Notes under the pieces: generated by a model
The model's database searches: none
What the model saw: the letters and a program-made list of their open reading frames with translations, nothing else
What the model was told of the DNA's origin: nothing
Shown: piece by piece, positions 20,802-32,270 of the stretch
Position numbering within the stretch: the first letter of the stretch is position 1
Layout of the letters: the number at the start of each line of letters is the position of its first letter
Source of the DNA: Thalassia testudinum
Taxonomy: Eukaryota; Streptophyta; Magnoliopsida; Alismatales; Hydrocharitaceae
Assembly: GCA_037157565.1 (NCBI GenBank)
Contig: JAZHRO010000063.1
Coordinates: 10,832,001 to 10,896,000, forward strand
Reading direction: 5' to 3'
DNA: 64,000 nt
Translations under genes and position numbers: made by a program

Positions 20802-21760
20802 ATGGCCTCATCATCATCAGAGACTGGAGTGACATCAGAACAGACCGAAGAGAGTGTGGTCTACAAGAACCCGTCTTTTGCACCAATTGTAAAGCTTGAT
20901 GAGACCAATTGCCCTCGTTGGTCTCAAACGTTCCTTATCACTGTGGAAGGACATGAGAAGCAATATGTCCTTACTGAAGCACACCACCAAAGCAGAAAAT
21001 AGGAAAATATACAACCTAGAATAGAGATGATGCTATGGTAAGGAGCTAAATATTAAATAGTGTGATACGCCGTATTGGAGATGAAGTCATATATTATAAA
21101 ACAGCTAAACAGATGTGGGGCAGTCTAAAGGATGCCTACTCTTATGAGCTGAATTCCACCTAGGTCTTCTAGATTCACTATGATCTTTGTCATCTGAAGC
21201 AGGAGTCCATGAGCCTTTTACAGTACTATTCTACTATGAAAGGACTTTTGTTGAAGTATAATGTGTGTAGGCCCATGTGCACATCACCTACATGTAGAGC
21301 TCAAAGGAAAGAGTTTTCTGTTTATATGTTTCTGGCAGACTTAATGATGATTATTCTATTGCATGTTCACAGATATTGACATTATTTGAGCTCCCCCTAT
21401 TAAGGAGATCTACAGGAGGCTTAGCAAGTTGTAAGTCCAAACCACTCCGAAGGTTGTCACCAGTAGTGCTACTTCTGCTCATGCAGCTATGAGTACACGT
21501 GGAGGACGGAATGGAGCTTTCTGAGGCAAAGGCAGGGAGAGTGGTGATGGTGGTTGTAGTAAACCTACCTGCTCCTACTGTAGGAAGATTGGCCATGTTG
21601 AGGCCAAATGTTGGAACAAACTTGGACGGCCTGTTGTTGCCAAACAAGTCACTGTGAATGCTCCACCAACTATGTCAACTGATGCAGTTACTCTTACAAA
21701 AGCGTACTATAATGCAGTAGTGCAACGCTTAGCACAGTTGACCCATGATCAACCCTAGTC
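20802..21760 (+). pseudogene. Element D gag
   Basis: The ATG at 20802 starts MASSSSETGVTSEQTEE, followed by the copia block VKLDETNCPRWSQ. A stop at 21000 and others follow. The nucleic-acid binding knuckle CSYCRKIGHVEAKCW is at 21570-21615 and matches CX2CX4HX4C. It would package element RNA, but the frame is broken. Confidence 0.8.
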
Positions 21761-22190
21761 TTCAAGCACAACAACTTATGCCTCTACTTTAGGTACGAAC
21801 AGTTCTTGGTTTATAGATTTTAGTGCATCAGATTATTTGTCTAGGAATTCCAAAATGTTTTGGGGGTATGCAGAAGATGTCACAGGATCACTCAGTTCAG
21901 TTAGCAGATGGTAGGCATGCCCCTATCCGTGGTAAGGGGGGTGTTTGTTACTCCTACCACACACCTCTCTGATGTTTATTAGGTGTCTGACATAGCAATG
22001 CAGTTACTCTCTGTTAGTACATCACTAAGCAACTGAATTGTCATACTATATTTAATGCAGTTGGGTGTACTTTTCAAGACTGCATGACGGAGAGGACGAT
22101 TAGTAGTGGATATGAGGAGGGGTGTATACCGACTTGTGCATAATCCAATTGCTGCAGTGTATCAAATGAGTATTATGCAGGGAGTGCCTT
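21761..22190 (+). pseudogene. Element D protease
   Basis: SSWFIDFSASDYLS near 21805 corresponds to the WxxDSGASxH active-site region. The Ser-Gly of the active site is altered, so catalysis is unlikely. Confidence 0.65.
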
Positions 22191-23100
22191 GCAGTGACAT
22201 AAACGATTGAGTCATCCTTCTCTAAACAAACTACGCCAAATCATCCCACATCTCTCGCCTACCATGAAGATTCAATGTGATGCCTATCAGACAGCTTCTA
22301 TGCAATCCAGTAGTTCATCCTGTCTCGATTTACTTCATTGTGATATTTAGGGTCCTAGTCGTGTGGCAGACTGACAGAGTCATCGTTATTACTTGTTATT
22401 TGTTGATGACTTTTCTCGTCTATCATGGTTATTTTTTATGCATAATAAATCAAAAGTTGGTTCTATTATTCAACAATTTCTACCTTTTGTGAAAACTCAA
22501 TTTGGTATTTGCATTAAGACTATTAGAACAAATAATACATTGGAGTTTTGCACCAAGAGCTTGGAATCCTTTTATGGGTCACTCGGTATTATGCATCAGA
22601 CTTCTTGCCACCATACGTCACAACAAAATGGAGTTGCAGAATAGAAACACCACCATACTCTGGATACAGCTTGAGCTTTGCTTATCTAGAACAGTGTACC
22701 ACACATTTACTGGGGAGATGCAATTCTCACTGCCTGTTATCTTATTAACAGGCTTCCTTTTTCTATACGACGTGAGTAGATTCCATGGAATATCCTATAT
22801 CCAGATGTAGAGTTGTTTTTAGTGTCGCCGAAAACATTTGGTTTTGTTGCCTTTGTGCATCTGCTTGATCCTGGTCGTGATAAACTAGCTCCTATAATAG
22901 TTAAGTGTGTGTTTCTTGGTTACTTACACACTCAAAAGGGATATAGGTGCTTTGATCCTATACACCAAAAGCATTATGTTATTGCGGATGTGACATTTCA
23001 CGAGTCCATTCCGTATTTTTCCACATCAAGCCATCAATTGAAGGATGTGGAAATGGTTGTGCCTATGCCTGTACCTCTCGTAGCCATGGAGGATTTTTCT
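22191..23100 (+). pseudogene. Element D integrase
   Basis: VDDFSRLSWLFFM (22400) holds the first catalytic Asp. The second lies in IRTNNTLEF, where the family's Asp is Asn. QNGVAE (22630) holds the Glu. The C-terminal FLGYLHTQKGYRCFDP motif follows at 22910. The substitution at the second Asp and a frame change near 22640 make it inactive. Confidence 0.85.
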
Positions 23101-24400
23101 CAGAGTAATAGTCCACCTACAAAAGAGCCACCTGTGAGCAGATTCAGAGTGGTACCACCAGATGAGAAGACTTTTAAGGGTACAACGTATCAGCTTCCTG
23201 TCAGTTATCGAGAAAAGATACAACCCCCTCCTCAATTCCCACTGAGCCACCATTGTCCTCCCCCACCCAGGTATGTTAAGGCTACTAACAATGCTTCTCC
23301 TACTGTTGCTTCTCCAGGTTCTCTCTCCATGTCTACGAATGATGATATACCTATTGCTATTCAGAAGGCTCCTCGGTCATGTGCCTAGTAACGTGTGGCT
23401 GGGAGTGTTGTTTCTGCTGATTCTCTAAGTACTGAGTTTCATACATTCACTGTTGCGGTCTCTAGTTTTGAGATACCGATTTCCTACCAGCAAGCTCTAC
23501 TAAATCCACACTGGAAGTCTGAGATGGACACGTCTACTCTCCGTGACAGAGGCACCTGGGAGCTTACTACATTACCTTCTAGTATGCACCTTGTTAGTGT
23601 TAGGTGGGTCTTTCCCTTGAAATATAATCCAGATTGGTCTATTTCTCGATATAAGGCTCATCTCGTGACCAAAGGATACACCCAAACCTATGGGGTGAAT
23701 TTCTTTAACACCTTCCCCCCAGTTGCTCGTCTCTCCGCCATCTGTATACTTATTTCTGTTACAGCACACTACGGATGGTACTGACACCAGCTAAACATCA
23801 AAAATTCCTTTCTTTATAGCAACCTTCAAGAAGAGAAATCTATGCAACATCCACCTCGTTTTGAGGTTCAGAGGGAGTATGTTTGCAGACTAATAAGCCC
23901 ATTTATGGTCTTAAACAGAGCCCCCAAGTTTGGTTTCAGCGTCTGTCAAAGGCCTTGGCTGTTGTTGGGTTGCAGAGGTCCTCATATGATCATTTACTAT
24001 TTATAAGAAAAACCAGGGGTGGTACTGTGGCTCTACTTGTGTATGTGGATAACCTTATAATCACAGGGGATGTTACAGCTAGTATTTCTCATGTGAAGGA
24101 GTATTTAGCACGTTAGTTTATTATAAAAGACCATGGAAAGCTCAAGTATTTCCTTGGCATTGAGATTGCTACAAGTAAGCAGGGTATTGTTATGTCACAG
24201 AGAAAATATGCTCTACATATTCTCTAGGAGGACGACATGCTTGGATCCAAGGGTGCAAATATTCCTATAGATCCAAAGGTTCACTTGTTTGATGACACAA
24301 CGAAGTTGAGGGATAAGAAGGCTTATAGACAGCTGATGGGGAAGTTACTATATCTTACCATCATTAGGTCAGATATTAATCTTGCAGTAAAGAAGCTGAG
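23101..24400 (+). pseudogene. Element D linker and reverse transcriptase
   Basis: After a Pro/Ser linker, RT motifs occur in order: WKSEMDTSTLRDRGTWEL (23512), RYKAHLVTKGYTQTYG (23650), YGLKQSPQVWFQRL (23900), LLVYVDNLIITGD (24030) and LKYFLGIEIA (24140). The active site YVDN lacks the second catalytic Asp. TGA replaces Trp at 23782 and TAG replaces Gln at 24114 and 24226. Confidence 0.85.
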
Positions 24401-24992
24401 TCAGTTCTTAGACAAACCTACTGATGATCATTGGCAGACAATAATGCAGGTGTTAAGGTACATCAAAGAATGCCCAAGTCGTGGTCCTTTGTTCCAAAAG
24501 AAAGCTCCTATGTCTGTTGTTGCTTATTCAGATGCAGACTATGCAAGTGATGTGGGAGACAGAAGATCTACCGTAGGCTTCTGTACCTTTGTAGCATGAA
24601 ATATGGTGACCTAAAGGAGCAAGAAGCAAAGTATGATGTCATGCTCGAGCGCTAAATCTAAGTACAACTCCATGGCACACACAGTAGCTGAAATGATATG
24701 AATACGATCTTTGTTGTGAAACCTTCATATTACTCTTCAGGAGCCAATGAAGATGTATTGTGACAACAGAGTTACAACTTATATTGCTAAGAATCCCATG
24801 TTCCACGAAAGAACCAAACATATGGAAATTGATTGTCATTACACCAGGAGCCTAATTCAACAGGGTCTGCTCTGTACTTCATGCCTAGACTCTTCAGAAC
24901 AGACTGTAGACATGTTTACCAAGTCGTTATCTCACCCTATGTTTGAGGAGTGTAGGAACAAGCTGAGCATGACTGATATATATGCTCCAACT
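24401..24992 (+). pseudogene. Element D RNase H
   Basis: YSDADYASDVGDRRST (24525), KMYCDNRVTTYIAKNP (24750), TKHMEIDCHYTR and VDMFTKSL (24905) are canonical copia RNase H blocks. A stop at 24597 interrupts the first block. Confidence 0.85.
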
Positions 24993-25002
24993 TGAGGGGA
25001 AG
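24993..25002 (+). promoter_or_regulatory. Polypurine tract of element D
   Basis: TGAGGGGAAG lies directly before the 3' LTR. Confidence 0.8.
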
Positions 25003-25139
25003 TGTTACATTATGTTGGATGGGCATTTTGTCTTTTGTTTTATTTATTGGACTTATGTTATCATTTTTCCCTCACCTCTCTCTATATAAAAAGGTGTAGG
25101 GATGGCTTAGTAATACAAGAACTTTCATTTTCTTCAACT
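25003..25139 (+). repeat. Element D 3' LTR
   Basis: It begins TGTTACATTATGTTGG and ends CTTCAACT, matching 20108-20244 with few differences. Confidence 0.85.
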
Positions 25140-25198
25140 CTATCAAACAATAATAATAGCACATAATAAGTAATAAGACTCTCAATATTCCCCCTCAA
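25140..25198 (-). repeat. Element E 3' LTR proximal part and polypurine tract
   Basis: On the minus strand the tract GCTTGAGGGGGAA (25188-25200) is followed by the LTR start TATTGAGAG at 25187. This corresponds to TGTTGAGAG in element A. Confidence 0.65.
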
Positions 25199-25199
25199 G

Positions 25200-25795
25200 C
25201 TAGAGTATAGATGTCAATCAAGCTTATCTTGGAACATTTGTCGAAGAGACTATGGGGCAACAGCTGGGGGAAGATATCAATCCTGTAGTCCTTCAAGGCC
25301 ACATGAGTATTGTGAATCAACCTTCTCTAAATCAAGTCACACGTGTAGTGGCAATCTACCTCAACATACTTGATCCTCTCATGAATAAGAATGTTTGCAA
25401 TGTATGTCGCTGCCTTGTTGTCACATTTTATCTCCATCGAGGAGTCAACAATGATCTACAAGTTTGATAAGAGAGGTCTTACCCACAACATCTCAACAAC
25501 TATATGACCCATCGCCCTATATTCAGACTTTATGCTAAATCTTGACACCACGGCTTGTTTCTTGCTTTTACATGTAACTAGATTCCCTACTACATGCATG
25601 CAAAATCTAGTAGTGGATTTTCTTTCTATCAGGCAACCTGTATAATCAACATCAATATATGCAACAATGTCCATAGACATTCCTCTAGTGAACAGAATCC
25701 CCCTTCCTGGAGATTTCTTTAAGTACCTCAACACCAACACCACAGTCTCCCATAAATTCGTTGAGCTTCCCAACTGCAAGGGAGATATCTGGCTA
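25200..25795 (-). pseudogene. Element E RNase H
   Basis: Positions 25456-25779 on the minus strand encode VLRYLKKSPGRG, VAYIDVDYTGC, a KSKKQAVVSRFS block and EYRAM. The C-terminal part continues in another frame to 25200. Confidence 0.8.
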
Positions 25796-26700
25796 TGAAG
25801 TAGTCAGGTACAAGAGCTTCCCCACAAGCCCCGTGTACTAACAAGTATCCACTGATTTTGACTACCCATCATATAAGTGTCACTTAGAGTCCATAAGTAT
25901 ATTTGCAAGTTTGCCGCCCAGCATGTCAATCTACTGCAAAAGATCAAGGGCATTCTTCCTCTATGATAGTACAATACCTTTCTTGCTTCATGCAACCTCT
26001 ATACCCATGAAGTACCTAAGTGGCGCAAGGTCCTTAATTGCAAAGTTGTCTGCCAAGCACCTTTTAACCTCATTGATATCAAGCTTGTCGTCACCTATAA
26101 GGATAATATCATCCACATATACCAACATGATAACAACACCCTGTGCAACCTTCCTTACAAACAAAGAATGATCATATGAAGATCTGCAAAATCCTAAGGT
26201 CTCTATTACCTCTGAGAGTTTCTGAAGCCAAGCTCTGGGACTCTGTTCTAAGCTGTATATGAAATTGCACGAGAAACATACCCTAAAACACTCCCTCTAA
26301 GACTCATACCCAGGAGGTTGTTACATGTACACTGATTCCTACAAATCTCCATATCGAAAAGCATTTTTAACATTAAGTTGATTAAGTTGCTAGTCTTTCT
26401 ATAAAGCTATAGAAACAAGGACACGTACTGTAGCAAGCCAAGCCACTAGAGAGAAGGTGTCAAAGAAATCCACACCATATCTCTGCATAAATCATTTAGC
26501 AATAAAACGGGCCTTGCGCCTTACTATTATCCCATCTAGGTTGTACTTGACGGTGAACACCCACTTGCACCCAACCATAAATGCACTAGGTGGAATATCT
26601 GTAAGGTCCCATGTGCCACATTAACGAAGTGCAACCATCTCTTCCTGCATGGCCTTATGCCACTTTGAATCCAAGAGTACCTACTGATGGGAGGTGGGAT
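25796..26700 (-). pseudogene. Element E reverse transcriptase
   Basis: On the minus strand LVYVDDIILIGDD near 26110 keeps the active-site YVDD. LAPLRYFMGIEVA follows and VGCKWVFTVKYNLDG precedes it. Several Gln and Trp codons are stops. Confidence 0.8.
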
Positions 26701-28110
26701 CCTACTTAGCAAAAAGTGCTCAACACAACTAACTGTATGCTTCACCCAAGAAGGTTGTGGACATGGCATAAGAGATAAGACGTTTGGTACAACTACGAGG
26801 AGCCTTCCTGATAGCAATTAGAAGGCCTAAATACAAAGGAAGAGTCTCTTAAGTTCCCTTAGGATGAGAAGTCTGATGTCCATGATCCTCTTGTATTGGG
26901 TTTGTGTCATCACTAATCACCACATCATCAGTCTATAAAACGTCAAAGCTCACCTAAGGAATGGAAGGAGCTAGTGTCGAGAGGGGGGGTCGCAACCTGT
27001 ACACAAGTGGAGGATCCATGTATTTGTCAGGCCCAAAGAAATGTGGCTTAAGAACAAAAATAGCCTCTGGAAGAGTTGGAGGAATGGGCATACGAACATT
27101 ATCCAACTCAGAACTAATTTGTCCCCCAGCAATAGAAAAGTAGGGAACTAACTCATGAAAGGTTACATCGGCACTAACATAGTGGCAGCAAACTAGAGGA
27201 TCATAACATCGATATCCCTTCTAAGTATAAGAGTACCCTTGGAAGACACACCTGATAGATCAGGGAGAAAGTTTATCACACCCAGGGGTAGTACTATGAA
27301 CAAATGCAATACAACCAAAGATCCAAGGAGGAACATGGAATAAATTTCTTTCACGATACAAGATCTGCAAGGGAATCTGCTAATTAAGTGTAAAAGAGGG
27401 CATTCGATTAATTAAGTAGCAAGCAGTAAGAACATCTCCCTAATACAAAAAAGGAACACTATTATGAATCAGTAAGGTACGTGCAACATCAAGAATATGT
27501 CGATGCTTGCATTCAGCCACCCCATTTTGTTGTGAAGTACGAGAACAGGTAGTCTGATGAATAATACCATGGGATCTGTAAAAAACACGCAAATGCTAAG
27601 AGCAAAACTCAAAATCATTATTAGAACGAATGGCTTTAACAAGAATGCTAAACTGAGTCTTTATTTCAACCACAATTTTTCAAAATGACTAACATTAGAC
27701 TTCTATTTCAAGAGAAACAATCAAACAAGCGAGAAAAATCATCAATAATAATCAAATAATAATGATAACCCAGTCGACCAGGAATACGACTGGGCCTTAA
27801 ACATTAGTGTGAACAAGCTGGAATAACTTAGTAGACCCAGGGCTCTGGCTAGGAGAATAGGTACTGCAGTGATGCTTACCTAAGTAACAAGCATCACAAG
27901 TAATGGTGGCAATAAAAGAAATATGGGGAATGACCTAGGGAAACCTATCTAATGAGAGGTGTCCCAAACAAAGATGCCATTGGAGGAGAGACCTACCAAA
28001 GAAGATGATACCTTCAGAACTAGCAGCAGCAAAGGGTGACTCGACCAAGCGATAGACCCTTCCCTCTTCACAACCGCCAACAATCGTCCTCCCCGTTAGG
28101 ATATCCTAAA
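26701..28110 (-). pseudogene. Element E integrase and linker
   Basis: The linker (PIPPTLPEA region near 27080) follows KGYRCYDPL near 27210. The zinc-binding lead-in WHLCLGHLSLDRF and CDACYLGKHH lie near 27870-27990 on the minus strand. The core between them is degenerate. Confidence 0.75.
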
Positions 28111-28530
28111 ATATACAAGTAGTAGCATCAAAAGTAGATCTGCAATTGAGTTCCTTAGTAATTCTGGTAACAGAGAGAAGACTAATAGGAAAATCAAGAA
28201 CAAGTAACATGCCTGTCAATCTCACATTAGGGGTAACAAGCACCTCCCACTGACCAACAATGGGAGAATGTCTCTCGTCTGCAACCTGGACAATCCGTAC
28301 AAGAGAGACAGTCTCAGATAACGGAAGCATTGTCTATCACCACTAAGATGTCGCAAAGCTCCTAAGTCTACTAGCCAGTCTATATCATAAAGATCTGCAA
28401 CCTGAAAAAAGAGAGCAAGTTGTCTACTTGACGAAGTGGCTAAGACAGTAATATCAGTAGAAGATGTAGATAGGGCCTCATGAGATAATTGTGTAAGACA
28501 TTGGAGCAACACATCATAGTCAACCTTAGG
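28111..28530 (-). pseudogene. Element E protease
   Basis: The minus strand near 28370 encodes DIDWLVDLGALRHLSG, a decayed form of WLVDSGASRHMTG. Ser to Leu changes at two sites remove the active-site signature. Confidence 0.75.
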
Positions 28531-29398
28531 AATAGAAACAGTATCAATTGACTAATCAACAGAGGTAACAACCTAATTGTCTTATGGAGGACATCCATGC
28601 TTCGTCCAGCAGTTGCTCTCCGTGTAGCCTAGCATCCCGTAGTAGGTGCAGGTAGGACGTCCTTTCCCAAGAGGTCCATGCCTCCTCCCTGTCCCCCGAA
28701 TGGGAGGAATACCACGACCTGTAGCCTGAGTAGCAGCCAAGGTAGATCTCTATCCAACCGTCTCAGTTGAGGTGAGCGAAACAAAGATCCTACTCACGTT
28801 GTTATATGCTTCCTCAAGAGTAGGAAGCTCAAACAAGGTAAGCAACTAAGATTGCGCTACAACATAATCTGATCCAAGTCCTATCAGAAACTATAACATG
28901 GCTACCTCTCTACGATAAGCCCTCTAGGTGACACACGTGCATGTAGGACGGCAAGCATTGTACTTTTATAAGAGACCCCTAAGGGTCGAGTAATATTATG
29001 ACAGGGAATGTCCTTCCTGGCATAGGTACAACAACTCGCTATAGATTTGGAAGACTCTACTTCAGTTCTCGTGAGAATGTCTCTTAGGTTGTCCCACATC
29101 TCCTTGGCAGTTCAATAGTACATAATCTCATCCCTAATCCTAAGGATGATAGAATTCATGATCCAAGAGCAAACCATGGCATCATCCTTCTTCTGAGTAG
29201 CATTTCTCCCAATCTCCTCTGGTTCTAGCTAAAGTAATACGTTCTCCTTATTATGACCTACTATCATCAAGAAGACTATGACCATCGTGGATAGTTCGTC
29301 TCATCCAACTTCACTATGAGACCAAAAAAGGGGTTCTTGTATACCCCTAACTCCCCAACGTGCTCCGATGTTACCTCAGAAGAACTCTCAGATACCAT
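28531..29398 (-). pseudogene. Element E gag
   Basis: The ATG at 29398 on the minus strand opens MVSESSSEVTSEHVGE and is followed by VKLDETNYPRWS. The zinc knuckle near 28600-28660 reads CTYYGMLGYTESNC, in which one Cys and the His have become Tyr, each a single transition away. RNA packaging by this copy is therefore lost. Confidence 0.8.
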
Positions 29399-29460
29399 TA
29401 TTGCTCCAGCTAGGACCTAAACATCAAAGAATTAGATATGAGATCTCAGATCATGAAATC

Positions 29461-30300
29461 TTGAGAATGGAACACATGCTCATAGTCGTTTGGATGTACA
29501 ACTTCTTTTTATATTTTTTCCCATTCTTTTCCTACATGTGGCTACAGGGAGTGGTGTCTTGGCTCACCAAGCTTACATGCATGCACCCTTGTGTTCTTGT
29601 TGCATGCAAGCCTTGTCCCATTTGTGGGTGGGGCTTTTTTCTTTCTTGGCTCTTCTCTTCTATCTATGTTGTGCTAAGGAGTGCTAATCGAATCGAACCT
29701 CACCAAATCCACCCAGACTCATTCAATTCATTAAGAAAATTCAAATTTGAATCAAATATGAATCTTGTTCACATATAAAATCATTTGATTAATCAAGGAT
29801 CGGAATATTTATCAAATCCTTATCAAATCTTTATATAATACATAAGAGTACAAAATATGTCAATTATTTCTTTATTTGTTGATAATTGTTTTGTAAGTTT
29901 AGTTTAAATTTTAATTAGTCTTTTTTTCGTACGTAGGTTATGGACTATAACAATCAACAAGTTAATCAAACTTAAAACAAAAATGGCACATAAACAAAAA
30001 AAATGATTAAAGAAAAAGTATTAATGAACTTCTTAGAAGCATATCACATAACTAAAATAAGCAATGTAAATTACCTTTAAGACAATCTCCTCTCACTGCA
30101 CACACACACACACATATATGTACATGTACACATATATATTGTGAAATCCAATCGAACAAAAAAGGAAGATTTGATTCATTAGGCTATCATCTGTTTCATT
30201 CGATTAAATTGAATCAAATAGTTACAAAATCGAATTCAAATAGGATTCAAATAGTTTGATTCGATTAGATTTGCATATACCATACAATAATAGCCGCATG
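29461..30300. other. A/T-rich spacer with possible MITE at 29683-30269
   Basis: No gene is seen. CTAATCGAATCGAAC at 29683 is matched in inverse by GTTTGATTCGATTAG ending at 30269, with one mismatch, which could be the ends of a roughly 590-bp MITE. No TSD is evident and the terminal match is short. A (CA)n run lies at 30099-30114. Confidence 0.35.
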
Positions 30301-30689
30301 CGTCCAAGGTTCGAAGCATCAAAAGAAAGACATTGACATAATAAAGAAATGGTATCAAATAACACTCCCAGGTATCTCCATTAGCACGCATCACAAGTAT
30401 CCAAGACCGATACGAATTGATGGACATCCATATCCACGTCAGCCGGCCCCTTACATTGATAAATAAATCTCCTATCCATGTATGGCCGTCCTTCAAGGGT
30501 CCAATCCAATGTGCATATATGCCTACCCTTTGAGTACCCGCTCAGGAAGTGGAGTCTTGACACAAAGACTCACCTCGTCTTAAGAGCATCCATTTCCAAG
30601 AAAGATTGTATATCATGGACCGTGAAAAGTGGTTGGAGCAAACTAGAAACCACTGAGGGAAAGAAGGGAGGTGGCATGCACTCACTTAC
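30301..30689 (-). other. Intron 2 start or truncated downstream part of the DFO-like gene
   Basis: The stretch begins with the splice donor GTAAGTGAGT (minus strand, from 30689). Weak open frames here have no recognisable domain and do not match the expected third exon of the DFO family. Confidence 0.45.
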
Positions 30690-31068
30690 TTGGGCGTCCC
30701 CGATGAGAGCGAAAGCCTGAGCGAAGAATTCCGCGACGCCGAGCTTCTCGCCCACGCTCTCTGCCGATATTCGTCTGAGAATAGTGGCAGCTCTGGATCT
30801 GAGGTGGTCCTGCAGATTCGATCGGATGTCCGTAAGAGACTTGACGTCTTTGGCTACCAGGATCGACTCCAATATCCGCAATGTTGCGTCCTCGAATCTG
30901 TTTTTCCCATCAGCAACAGCAGTAGGAGCCGCGATCACTCATCGATTCAAAGTTGGTGGGAAAGGAGGTAATGGGGACCGCAAGAATGGAACGGAACCTG
31001 TGGTGATCAAGCTGGGAGAGGAAGAAGGACAGCGAAGAAGAGGATTCTTCTTCTATGCTAGACATCAT
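30690..31068 (-). CDS. DFO-like meiotic protein, 5' exons 1 and 2 only
   Basis: Two exons fit together. Exon 1 is 31068-30998 (71 nt, MMSSIEEES to LDHH). Intron 1 is 100 nt (30997-30898, GT...AG). Exon 2 is 30897-30690 (208 nt). Joining AG|A restores an Arg codon and gives DHHRFEDATLRILESILVAK. The rest of exon 2 includes KDVKSL and VAEFFAQAFALIGD. These resemble the N-terminus of plant DOUBLE-STRAND BREAK FORMATION (DFO) proteins, which are needed for meiotic double-strand breaks; the assignment is from memory. The 93 codons have no stop, and exon 2 ends in phase 0 at a strong donor. The later exons, expected to begin with a CLALRYEAL-type block, are not visible. Either the gene is truncated or its next intron exceeds 30 kb. 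Confidence 0.6.
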
Positions 31069-31157
31069 CTCATCGGAAGGGTAGAGGAGCACGGAACCAC
31101 AGGGCAGGGGAGAGAGAGATTTGGGTGGGGTCGGTCGGTTTGTGCCTCGCCCCCCCC

Positions 31158-31170
31158 GATTAATATATAC
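31158..31170 (-). promoter_or_regulatory. Possible TATA box of the DFO-like gene
   Basis: The minus strand reads GTATATATTAA about 95 bp upstream of the first ATG. A CT-rich leader lies between them. Confidence 0.45.
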
Positions 31171-31199
31171 ATCCACTCTCTCTAATTTGCCCCGCAGAG

Positions 31200-31719
31200 A
31201 CAAATTAAAGAAAAGCAAAAATTCGGAGAGAGGTTACGACGGTTTTAGCCTGCCCCTTCCCCCCTGAACTGCGTATGGGATGGAAGAGATAAGTTTTTGT
31301 ATGTCTTTAAGGTTTGGTCTACGAGGGGAATAATTTTTAAAAAATTATTTACCTCATGGGTTAATCGAAGTCTTTTTTGAGTGTTTATCCTAAGTTATCT
31401 TAACATTAATTACCTTTGAAATTGGCTCAACCTGTGCTCTTGACCCTCATTTACTTCCTCTAGTCTACCCTCTCACGATGTATTTTTCTCGAAGATACCC
31501 ATCTTCCTCGTTATGCTCCCGCGATTGCGTGACAATTTCAAAAACCCTAGTCGTGCTTCCTCATTTTGAATAACAGTTGTTGACACAGTGGAGGCAAGCC
31601 TTTACACGCCCTCTGTATGCCTTTAGCACCATGCAAGGTTGCATATTTAACCTTTCCTTTGTCAAAGGGGAGAATGTAGATGTCGATGGGTCTTATTTAT
31701 GCAACGAAAGGTTAGTAGG
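31200..31719. other. Upstream region of the DFO-like gene, no feature recognised
   Basis: This ordinary intergenic sequence lies between the DFO-like promoter and the first long-LTR fragment. No open frame or repeat worth naming was found. Confidence 0.4.
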
Positions 31720-31840
31720 TGATGGTAACATCATCATGAGTCCTAACTAACCAAAATTAGTCAGTCTCAAATGATAAATACTTCTAAATTATCATCTGAA
31801 GGTCACAATTTCACATTAAACCATTCAAATTTCTAATCAC
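31720..31840 (+). repeat. Family X LTR, 5' end fragment (X1 left)
   Basis: It starts TGATGGTAACATCATCA and matches the start of X(a) at 40823 over about 115 bp, then diverges. X1 continues at 34068 after the Y1 sequence. The middle of its U3 is missing. Confidence 0.7.
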
Positions 31841-32270
31841 TTATCTGCGTTAACTTTGAGTGTATCGAGCCATAGGTCAGAATATCGATTAAGTGATTAA
31901 ATCAGAAAATGCTTTAAGTCGAGAAATTTGTGTGTGTGTGAGGTGTGTAAATTTTTGTATTTTTAATTTATGCGAATGAGTAAGGTGAGGTGAAATGACA
32001 ATCAAACAATCAGATCTAACCTAGGGTTCATGCAAGCACCTAAGTTAATTTGAGATTGAATTATTAGGTGGCAAAATGGAATCTAGGGTTGGAGTGGTGA
32101 GGATACACTTACAGAACCTTCATCCACACTTTTCTCCGATTTAACCGCTCTGGCTCGCCTCAGAAGAGTACCTGCAATCACCGTAAGATCAAAGAAAAAG
32201 TAAGAAAACGTTAAGGCAGAAAACGCGAGAAAAACCAAAGAGCATTTCCTCCTAGATAACAGCGCCAAAA
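31841..32270 (-). mobile_element. Gypsy Y1 internal leader with primer-binding site
   Basis: On the minus strand, TTTTGGCGCTGTTATC (32269-32254) directly follows the LTR end CCCATCA. It is a decayed TGGCGCCGTTGCC-type site (Asp-tRNA-like), typical of Tat/Athila-lineage gypsy elements. The remaining leader lacks gag. The internal region is almost wholly deleted. Confidence 0.6.

Larger units (their letters stand above)
20108..25139 (+). mobile_element. Ty1/copia element D (5.0 kb, both LTRs)
   Basis: Element D is the most complete retrotransposon in the window. It has matched 137-bp LTRs, a primer site, gag, protease, integrase, RT, RNase H and a polypurine tract in order on the plus strand. 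It sits in the 3' LTR of E. Flanks GTATC (20104-20108) and CTATC (25140-25144) are a one-mismatch TSD, if the first base of the 5' LTR was lost. Frames are broken. The RT site reads YVDN, and the integrase RTDN motif reads RTNN. Confidence 0.85.
19998..29460 (-). mobile_element. Ty1/copia element E, 5'-truncated, split by element D
   Basis: Element E is a minus-strand copia element with 3' LTR, polypurine tract, RNase H, RT with an intact YVDD site, integrase, protease and gag. The gag ATG is at 29398. The leader and 5' LTR are missing: similarity ends at about 29440-29460 instead of the 570 bp expected beyond gag. Element D lies inside its 3' LTR. Confidence 0.75.
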
